Shown one piece after another: positions 1 to 5,229 of a DNA stretch of 5,229 bases. The stretch is from NCBI GenBank assembly GCA_003492055.1, contig DMZE01000231.1, forward strand, positions 1 through 5,229. Reading direction: 5' to 3'. The notes beneath the pieces were generated by a model that was given only the letters and a program-made list of their open reading frames with translations, searched no databases and was not told where the DNA came from. Source of the stretch: Cellvibrionales bacterium. GTDB taxonomy: Bacteria > Pseudomonadota > Gammaproteobacteria > Pseudomonadales > UBA7434. The position numbers were made by a program, and so were the translations under genes. Numbering within the stretch: the stretch's first letter is position 1; every line of letters starts with the position of its first letter.

Positions 1-1815
1 GATAATTTCTATATTCAGCTTGAAAATCACTACAGCGTTGCTCAACTCTATAGCAATACACATCCCAATGCCGATATTCGTAGTAGCGCCAGTAGCTGTC
101 AGAAATCGGTAGAAAGCATTTTGACGGATGCCAATTTATCGCAAGCGATCTACCAACAATTACAACAAATCGACAGCAGTAACAGTGATGCAATTACACA
201 GCGCTATCATAAAAAGTTGCTCATTAACTTTACCCGCTCAGGGGTTGATAAAGATCAGCTGCTGCGTGATACATTGCGACAATTACAAATTGATATTGCC
301 GATTTAGGCCAACAATTTTCAAAAAACATTCGAGAAGATGTTCGCCATATTACTGTCGACTCTATTGATGAACTTAAAGGTCTGCCGCAAGATTATATTG
401 ATGGCTTAAGCAAAAACGCCGAAGGCCAATGGCTGATTACTACCGACTACCCCAGCATTTTTCCTTTCTTGCGCTATGCACATAATGATAAAAACCGTCT
501 AGCTATTTATAAGCAATTTTTGGATCGTGGCTATCCCGACAATGAAGCCTTACTCAAACAAATTATTAGCAAACGTGATCAACTAGCTAAACATCTTGGT
601 TATGACACTTATGCAGAATATGTTACCGAAGTGGCCATGATAGCGACTCCTAGCAATGCCTCAACCTTTATTGACCGTATAGCAACGCTAGCCAAACCAC
701 GCTCAGATCGCGACTACAAGCAACTGTTAGCTCAACTACAAACGATTGATCCACAAGCTGAAAAAGTGGGCAACTGGCAAAAAGCTTTTTTAGAAGAGCA
801 AGTCAAGAAAGAGCAATATCAATATGACGCCAAAGCCATACGCGAGTACTTTGCCTATGACGATGTTAAGCAAGGTATCTTTGAATTAGCCGGTCAATTG
901 TTTGATGTTGAGATTATTCCTTGGCAAACCTCAACCTGGCATCCTGCTGTGAGCACCCATGAGCTGCGCAAAAAAACTGGCGAGACGCTAGGCTATTTTT
1001 ATCTTGATATGCACCCCCGCGATGGCAAGTATAAACATGCGGCACACTTTGGTATCAAAACCGGTGTGCTCGATAAACAACTGCCTGTCTCCGCACTTAT
1101 TTGTAACTTCCCCGGTGAAGATCAACAGCTCGATAGCACTGGCCATCGACTAAATCGCGGCTTAATGGAACACAACCAAGTTGAAACATTCTTGCATGAG
1201 TTTGGGCATTTAATGCATAGCCTTATTGGCGGCCACCAAGAATGGAGCGGCTTATCTGGCATTGCCACCGAGCGCGACTTTGTTGAAGCCCCCTCGCAAC
1301 TGTTAGAAGAATGGGTGTGGAACTACGACACTTTAAAAACCTTTGCTGTGAATGCCAATGGCGAAACCATTCCTAAGGCGATGGTCGATAAAATGCTGCG
1401 TGCTCGCGGCTTTGGTAAAGGCACGCATATTCGTAATCAAATGTTTTATGCGGCGCTGTCTCTCGACTACTACTCAAGCTCACCTGAAACGTTAGACCTT
1501 AATGAGACATTAATTCGCTTACAACAAGCCTACTCGCCGTTTGATTATATTAACGATACGCACTTCTATGCTAACTTTGGTCATCTCTACGGTTACTCAG
1601 CGCGTTACTATACGTATATGTGGTCACTCGTGATTGCTGCCGATTTATTCTCAGAGTTTGAGCGCGATGGCTTACTTAACAGTGACGTGGCAGCCCGTTA
1701 CCGCGATAAAGTATTAGCGCCCGGTGGCAGCAAAGACGCTGCTGATTTAGTGGCCGACTTTTTAGGTCGTCCTTTTAATTACGATGCATTTATTGAGCAG
1801 CTTAATGCCGAATAA
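1..1815 (+). CDS. M3-family zinc oligopeptidase (thimet oligopeptidase-like), 5' partial
   Basis: Zinc metallopeptidase of family M3 that hydrolyses short peptides. The frame is open from base 1, so the gene starts before the window: 604 residues are visible, against roughly 650-700 usual for the family. A TTG at base 121 is not a credible start, because the 40 codons before it (e.g. SVAQLYSNTHP) already look like M3 sequence. The zinc site is HEFGH at visible residues 399-403, with Glu400 the expected catalytic base, followed by the third ligand Glu429 in ERDFVEAPSQ. The helical N-terminal half and the segment YLDMHPRDGKYKHAAHFG also resemble thimet oligopeptidase. The substrate-binding tyrosine/glycine loop is FGHLYGYSARYYTYMWS at 526-542, and the C-terminus carries the family-like APGGSKDAADLVADFLGRP. 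The missing N-terminus leaves localisation (cytosol or periplasm) undecided. The gene overlaps oppA, pointing to a role in peptide use. The M3 assignment is firm; the exact subfamily and substrate are not. Confidence 0.95.
   Translation, partial: DNFYIQLENHYSVAQLYSNTHPNADIRSSASSCQKSVESILTDANLSQAIYQQLQQIDSSNSDAITQRYHKKLLINFTRSGVDKDQLLRDTLRQLQIDIADLGQQFSKNIREDVRHITVDSIDELKGLPQDYIDGLSKNAEGQWLITTDYPSIFPFLRYAHNDKNRLAIYKQFLDRGYPDNEALLKQIISKRDQLAKHLGYDTYAEYVTEVAMIATPSNASTFIDRIATLAKPRSDRDYKQLLAQLQTIDPQAEKVGNWQKAFLEEQVKKEQYQYDAKAIREYFAYDDVKQGIFELAGQLFDVEIIPWQTSTWHPAVSTHELRKKTGETLGYFYLDMHPRDGKYKHAAHFGIKTGVLDKQLPVSALICNFPGEDQQLDSTGHRLNRGLMEHNQVETFLHEFGHLMHSLIGGHQEWSGLSGIATERDFVEAPSQLLEEWVWNYDTLKTFAVNANGETIPKAMVDKMLRARGFGKGTHIRNQMFYAALSLDYYSSSPETLDLNETLIRLQQAYSPFDYINDTHFYANFGHLYGYSARYYTYMWSLVIAADLFSEFERDGLLNSDVAARYRDKVLAPGGSKDAADLVADFLGRPFNYDAFIEQLNAE
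1795..1797 (+). promoter_or_regulatory. Probable ribosome binding site deciding the oppA start
   Basis: A GAG core inside the end of the peptidase gene lies 7 bases before the ATG at 1805. The alternative in-frame ATG at 1784 has only an AGG about 17 bases upstream, which is too far. The site is weak, so coupling to translation of the upstream gene probably helps initiation. Confidence 0.45.
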
Positions 1816-1873
1816 AAAACGCTATATCTCGCTACTACCTTCGCTATTACTAACCCTATTACTTAGCGCCTGT
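1805..1873 (+). other. Lipoprotein signal peptide and lipobox of OppA with +2 Asp
   Basis: Codes for residues 1-23: a basic n-region (PNKKR), a hydrophobic stretch rich in leucine, and lipobox Leu20-Ser21-Ala22-Cys23, with the cysteine codon at 1871-1873. Cleavage before Cys23 by signal peptidase II is predicted. The next residue is Asp24, the +2 Asp that in E. coli blocks Lol sorting and keeps lipoproteins in the inner membrane. The protein is therefore inferred to be anchored on the outer face of the inner membrane beside its permease, unlike soluble E. coli OppA. Confidence 0.85.
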
Positions 1874-3436
1874 GATTTGGGCCCGAGTAATGTGGAATCT
1901 GGCACACGCGATCAGATTTTGCACTTAGGTAATGGCACAGAACCAAAAGATCTTGATCCGCATTCGGTTACCGGCGTTCCTGAACATAATATTATTAGCG
2001 CATTATTTGAAGGACTGGTTACGGTTAATCCCAAAACCTTAGCGCCGGAACCAGGCATAGCAGCGAGCTGGAATATTAGTAATGACGGCAAGCGCTATAC
2101 TTTTGCTATTCGCAATAATGCTAAGTGGTCGAATGGTGACCCCGTAACCGCTAATGATTTTGTTTGGTCATGGATGCGTATGTTATCCCCCGCTATGGCC
2201 AGTGAATACGCCTATCAATTATTTACCGTCAAAAACGCTAAGCAATTTAATCACGGTGACATTAAAGACTTTAATCAAGTGGGTGTTAAAGCCCTTAATG
2301 CAAAAACCTTACAAGTTGATCTTGAAAATCCTACCCCCTACTTCTTATCGTTACTGGCGCATTACAGTACTTATGCCGTGCATCCGCCTACGATTTTAAA
2401 ATTTGGCGCCATTGATGAAGCCGGTACTTTGTGGACGCGGCCGGGTAATTTTGTTGGCAACGGTCCTTTTTTATTAGATGAATGGCGACTTAACTATATT
2501 ATTCGCGTGAGTAAAAATCCGTTGTATTGGGACAGCGAAAACGTGCAGCTTAATGAAATCGTTTTTTATCCCATAGACCAAGTACAAACGGAAGAGCGCA
2601 TGTTTAAGACTGGCGCCTTACATGCCACGAGCTCTATACCGGTCGATAAAATTGCCGTTTACCAACAAAAAGATCCCGAAAAAATATCTATCGATCCTTA
2701 CCTAGGCACCTACTACTACCGTATCAATGTTAATGTTAAGCCTTTAGATAACCCCAATATCCGCAAAGCGCTATCGATGTCAATTAACAGAGACTTGTTA
2801 GTCAGCTCCATTACTAAAGGTGGCCAGCTCGCTGCCTATACGTTTACCCCGCCTAACACGCAAGGGTATTACGCAGAGACCAGCCCTATTACCTTTGATA
2901 TTGAAGCCGCTCGTGCCTTATTGGCCGAAGCAGGCTTCCCGAATGGCGAAGGTTTTCCAGAAATAGAACTCACTTATAACACCAGTGATGGCCACCGTCG
3001 TATTGCTGTAGCGATACAGCAAATGTGGAAGGACGCACTGAATATTGATATACGCCTCTCTAATCAAGATTGGAAAGTTTATTTAAGTCGTATTCAATCC
3101 ATGGATTACAGCATTGCCCGTGCGGCATGGATAGGCGATTACCCCGATCCGAACACCTTTCTTGATATGTTTATTAGCGGTGGTGGCAATAACCAAACGG
3201 GTTGGTCTAGCCCAGAGTACGATAGACTGATTGCCTTGGCCGCTAGCCAAACGAATCAGCAACAACGTTATCGTACCTTCCAGCAAGCCGAAGCGATTTT
3301 AATGGATGAGAGTCCGATTATTCCTATTTATACCTACACACGTGTTTTACTAAAACACCCACAGTTGCAAGGCTGGCATCCCAACATCCTTGATCAACAT
3401 CCGTATAAACATGTTTATCTGCAAGAGCCTAAATAA
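1805..3436 (+). CDS. oppA: Oligopeptide ABC transporter substrate-binding lipoprotein OppA
   Basis: Family 5 extracytoplasmic solute-binding protein (SBP_bac_5) that captures oligopeptides and delivers them to OppB/OppC. The ATG at 1805 gives 543 residues, the same as E. coli OppA by recall; an in-frame ATG at 1784 would add seven residues (MHLLSSL) before the basic n-region and is disfavoured. Residues 1-22 are a lipoprotein signal: PNKKR, a leucine-rich core, then lipobox LSAC with Cys23. Mature binding-protein sequence starts near residue 38 (LHLGNGTEPKDLDP). The family signature region is about residues 87-125, including FAIRNNAKWSNGDPVTANDF. The segment ARAAWIGDYPDPNTFLD at 439-454 resembles the OppA part whose Asp (D419 in Salmonella OppA, from memory) holds the peptide's free amino group; the counterpart here would be Asp445. 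An MppA-like (murein peptide) or heme/dipeptide-binding role cannot be excluded from sequence alone. The gene overlaps the peptidase by 11 bases and precedes oppB by 3. Confidence 0.94.
   Translation: MPNKKRYISLLPSLLLTLLLSACDLGPSNVESGTRDQILHLGNGTEPKDLDPHSVTGVPEHNIISALFEGLVTVNPKTLAPEPGIAASWNISNDGKRYTFAIRNNAKWSNGDPVTANDFVWSWMRMLSPAMASEYAYQLFTVKNAKQFNHGDIKDFNQVGVKALNAKTLQVDLENPTPYFLSLLAHYSTYAVHPPTILKFGAIDEAGTLWTRPGNFVGNGPFLLDEWRLNYIIRVSKNPLYWDSENVQLNEIVFYPIDQVQTEERMFKTGALHATSSIPVDKIAVYQQKDPEKISIDPYLGTYYYRINVNVKPLDNPNIRKALSMSINRDLLVSSITKGGQLAAYTFTPPNTQGYYAETSPITFDIEAARALLAEAGFPNGEGFPEIELTYNTSDGHRRIAVAIQQMWKDALNIDIRLSNQDWKVYLSRIQSMDYSIARAAWIGDYPDPNTFLDMFISGGGNNQTGWSSPEYDRLIALAASQTNQQQRYRTFQQAEAILMDESPIIPIYTYTRVLLKHPQLQGWHPNILDQHPYKHVYLQEPK
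3342..3358. repeat. Perfect inverted repeat (small hairpin) inside the oppA 3' end
   Basis: GTGTTTTA and its exact reverse complement TAAAACAC flank a single C. As RNA this would be about a 7-bp stem with a 3-base loop. It lies within the oppA coding sequence about 80 bases before the stop codon. No T-run follows, so it is not an intrinsic terminator, and the stem is AU-rich and of modest stability. It may be chance. Confidence 0.5.
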
Positions 3437-3439
3437 ATC

Positions 3440-4372
3440 ATGATGCGATTTTTTGTTGGTCGGTTATTACAATCCATACCGGTAATCTTTATTGTTATTA
3501 CCGCCACGTTTTTTTTAGTGCGCGCAGCCCCCGGCGGCCCGTTTGATGCAGAAAAAACATTAAGCCCAGAAGTGATAGAGCGTTTAAACGAGCGCTATAA
3601 TCTTGATGCGCCCATGTACGAACAGTACTTCGATTATCTCGGCCATTTAGTCCAAGGAGACTTTGGCCCTTCGTTTCGCTATACCAATCGCACCGTGACA
3701 GAAATGATTTATGCCGGCCTACCCATTACTTTTGAACTGGCCATTTACGCCATTATGATTGCCTTAGTTATCGGCATTAGCGCAGGCATGCTGGCGGCGA
3801 TAAAACCCAATAGCGCGCAAGATTATATTCCTATGTCGTTGGCTATGACGGGCATCTGTATGCCCTCTTTCTTATTAGGCCCGCTATTGGTACTGGTTTT
3901 TGGTATTTGGCTGCAATGGTTGCCTGTCTCCGGCTGGGGTTATTCACCAGGTGATAAAATTCTTCCGGCTATTACCTTAGGCTCGACCTATGCGGCCTAT
4001 ATTGCTCGGCTCACCCGCGGTGGCATGTTAGAAATACTGTCGCAAGACTATATTCGTACCGCTAAAGCCAAAGGGTTGCCTATGGCAAAAATTATTATTC
4101 GTCATGCGCTACGTGGTGGATTATCTCCGGTGGTTGCCTTTTTAGGACCAGCCATTGCGGGCTTATTAGCAGGCTCGTTTGTAGTAGAAACGATTTTTCA
4201 AATTCCCGGCCTAGGACGCTTTTATGTGCAAGCTGCCTTTAACCGCGACTACACCATGATATTAGGCACCACCATATTGCTGTCTTGCTTAATTGTATTG
4301 CTCAATATGTTGTCTGACTTACTGGCCGTCTGGCTCAACCCACGCCTCGCATTGTCTAACGAAAAAAAATAG
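3440..4372 (+). CDS. oppB: Oligopeptide ABC transporter permease OppB
   Basis: Inner-membrane permease that pairs with OppC to form the peptide channel, taking peptides from OppA and powered by OppD/OppF ATPases. It is 310 residues, against about 306 for E. coli OppB, and similar throughout, including the opening MxRFFVGRLLQSIPV, RAAPGGPF at 29-35, GDFGPSF at 73-79 and AMTGICMPSF at 135-144. Six membrane segments are apparent at roughly 9-28, 97-120, 133-158, 173-190, 229-252 and 273-298. The cytoplasmic EAA-type loop that docks the ATPase is RTAKAKGLPMAKIIIRHAL at 206-224, with the key Gly212 and His222. Two adjacent ATGs (3440 and 3443) are possible starts; the first is used here, and neither has a strong ribosome binding site (a GAG lies 12 bases before 3440). 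It follows oppA by 3 bases and precedes oppC by 2. The protein ends in an A-rich tail (NEKK). Confidence 0.96.
   Translation: MMRFFVGRLLQSIPVIFIVITATFFLVRAAPGGPFDAEKTLSPEVIERLNERYNLDAPMYEQYFDYLGHLVQGDFGPSFRYTNRTVTEMIYAGLPITFELAIYAIMIALVIGISAGMLAAIKPNSAQDYIPMSLAMTGICMPSFLLGPLLVLVFGIWLQWLPVSGWGYSPGDKILPAITLGSTYAAYIARLTRGGMLEILSQDYIRTAKAKGLPMAKIIIRHALRGGLSPVVAFLGPAIAGLLAGSFVVETIFQIPGLGRFYVQAAFNRDYTMILGTTILLSCLIVLLNMLSDLLAVWLNPRLALSNEKK
4362..4369 (+). other. A8 run at the oppB stop (possible slippery site)
   Basis: Eight A's immediately precede the TAG stop of oppB, read as GAA AAA AAA TAG. This contains the heptamer A AAA AAA in the phase known to favour -1 frameshifting. After a -1 shift the reading is ATA GCC ATG, which enters oppC in frame through a two-residue linker (Ile-Ala). 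No stimulatory stem-loop or upstream Shine-Dalgarno-like element was recognised, so use of the site is unproven. Confidence 0.35.
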
Positions 4373-4374
4373 CC

Positions 4375-5229
4375 ATGATTGATTCATTAAAAGAATATCA
4401 AAACCTCAACTTTGAACAAGGCCGCTCACTGTGGCAAGACGCTTGGTATCGACTGAATAAAAACAAACTCGCCATGCTGGGTTTGTATGTAATTATTTTT
4501 TTCGTTGTCGTATCCATTCTCACGCCTTGGCTTGCGCCCTATGGCTATGAAACACAAAACCTAGCACTGGGCGCTTCGGCACCCTCCGCTCAACACTGGT
4601 TAGGCACCGATATTCATGGTCGCGATTTAATGACCCGCTTAATGTATGGCGGACGCATATCATTAATGGTCGGCTTTGCCGCCACCGCAGTCTCTTTAGT
4701 TATTGGCATTCTATGGGGCACTATCGCTGGGTATATTGGCGGGCTTACTGACACCATTATGATGCGCATTGTTGATATTTTATACGCACTGCCTTTTATG
4801 ATATTTATTATTTTGTTGATGGTGATTTTTGGGCGCAGCTTACTGCTGCTGTTTTTAGCTATTGGCTTAATTGAATGGCTCACCATGGCCAGAATTGTTC
4901 GCACCCAAGTATTGACGCTTCGTAAACAAGAATTTGTGAGTGCCGCCGTTGTCACCGGCCTTAGTCATTGGCAAATTATTCGCCGCCATATTATTCCGAA
5001 TGTCCTCGGCCCGGTTATTGTCTACATTACTCTAACGATTCCCAGCGTTATGTTGTTAGAAGCGTTTTTAAGCTTCTTAGGCCTTGGTATACAACCGCCG
5101 CAAAGTTCTTGGGGTGTATTAATTTCTGGTGGCGTAGAAACCATGGAAGAGTATCCATGGCTATTGGTATTTCCAGGCCTTGCCCTTTCGCTAACCTTAT
5201 TTGCGCTTAACTTTTTAGGCGATGGCTTA
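4375..5229 (+). CDS. oppC: Oligopeptide ABC transporter permease OppC, 3' partial
   Basis: Second inner-membrane permease of the peptide importer, partner of OppB. The frame is open from ATG 4375 to the window end, giving 285 residues. E. coli OppC has about 302 and its last part reads NFIGDGLRDALDP; this copy stops at NFLGDGL, so some 15 residues are missing. Visible features in order: the OppC N-terminal segment with EQGRSLWQDA at 14-23, a first membrane segment at about 33-52, HWLGTDIHGRDL at 74-85, GGRISLMVG at 92-100, further membrane segments at about 98-122, 138-152, 156-173, 212-232 and 263-282, and the EAA loop EFVSAAVVTGLSHWQIIRRHIIPN at 186-209 with Gly195, His205 and Pro208. FLSFLGLG at 231-238 is typical of the family. 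There is no clear ribosome binding site before the ATG; with only 2 bases after the oppB stop, re-initiation by ribosomes finishing oppB is the likely mode. Confidence 0.96.
   Translation, partial: MIDSLKEYQNLNFEQGRSLWQDAWYRLNKNKLAMLGLYVIIFFVVVSILTPWLAPYGYETQNLALGASAPSAQHWLGTDIHGRDLMTRLMYGGRISLMVGFAATAVSLVIGILWGTIAGYIGGLTDTIMMRIVDILYALPFMIFIILLMVIFGRSLLLLFLAIGLIEWLTMARIVRTQVLTLRKQEFVSAAVVTGLSHWQIIRRHIIPNVLGPVIVYITLTIPSVMLLEAFLSFLGLGIQPPQSSWGVLISGGVETMEEYPWLLVFPGLALSLTLFALNFLGDGL

Noticed and set aside
1784..1804. oppA start at ATG 1784
   Set aside because: It adds MHLLSSL before a well-formed lipoprotein n-region and lacks a suitably spaced ribosome binding site; ATG 1805 gives the usual family length.
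121..1815. M3 peptidase starting at the TTG at base 121
   Set aside because: The frame is open back to base 1 and the upstream 40 codons look like M3 sequence; the TTG is an internal leucine codon.
2154..2399. 81-codon plus-strand open frame inside oppA
   Set aside because: It lies wholly inside oppA in another frame, and its translation shows no recognisable family features.
3083..3286. 67-codon minus-strand open frame opposite oppA
   Set aside because: Antisense shadow of a conserved binding-protein region, with no recognisable protein features.
4614..4955. 113-codon minus-strand open frame opposite oppC
   Set aside because: Antisense shadow of the OppC membrane core; its composition reflects the reverse complement of hydrophobic codons.
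5141..5160. Two CCATGG hexamers 8 bases apart, able to form a 6-bp stem
   Set aside because: Explained by coding for Thr-Met-Glu and Pro-Trp in conserved OppC sequence; hexamer palindromes recur by chance and no other signal accompanies them.
4968..5210. 80-codon plus-strand open frame inside oppC
   Set aside because: It overlaps the clearly conserved OppC EAA loop and C-terminal region in a different frame.

Overview
The window holds four tightly packed genes on the plus strand with no free intergenic space. In order they are an M3-family zinc oligopeptidase (5' end outside the window), an OppA-type peptide-binding lipoprotein, the OppB permease and the OppC permease (3' end outside the window). 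The base composition is moderately AT-leaning, judged by eye. The transporter proteins resemble the Enterobacterales OppA/B/C recalled from memory along their whole length. Together with a Lol-type lipoprotein signal, this suggests a gammaproteobacterium outside the enterics, possibly a marine or free-living lineage. No finer placement can be supported from this sequence.

Layout: bases 1-1815 are the C-terminal 604 codons of the M3 peptidase. Bases 1805-3436 encode the substrate-binding protein, whose start overlaps the end of the peptidase gene by 11 bases. Bases 3440-4372 encode OppB, 3 bases after oppA stops. Bases 4375-5229 encode OppC, 2 bases after oppB stops, and run off the end of the window. 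The order A-B-C matches the enterobacterial opp operon, so the ATPase genes oppD and oppF are expected next but are not visible. No promoter, terminator, RNA gene, mobile element or CRISPR array was seen, and no stretch over 300 bases lacks a gene.

Reading as a unit: OppA captures peptides in the periplasm and OppB/OppC form the inner-membrane channel. The oligopeptidase would cut peptides into shorter pieces, either after import (if cytosolic) or before it (if exported). Its N-terminus, which would decide this, lies outside the window. The overlap and 2-3 base gaps imply one transcript and probable translational coupling.

I see no strikingly new system here. The points worth a second look are the peptidase-transporter linkage, an Asp at +2 of the OppA lipobox (inner-membrane retention), an A8 run at the end of oppB where a -1 slip would fuse OppB to OppC, a small perfect hairpin inside oppA, and small length changes around the peptidase active site.
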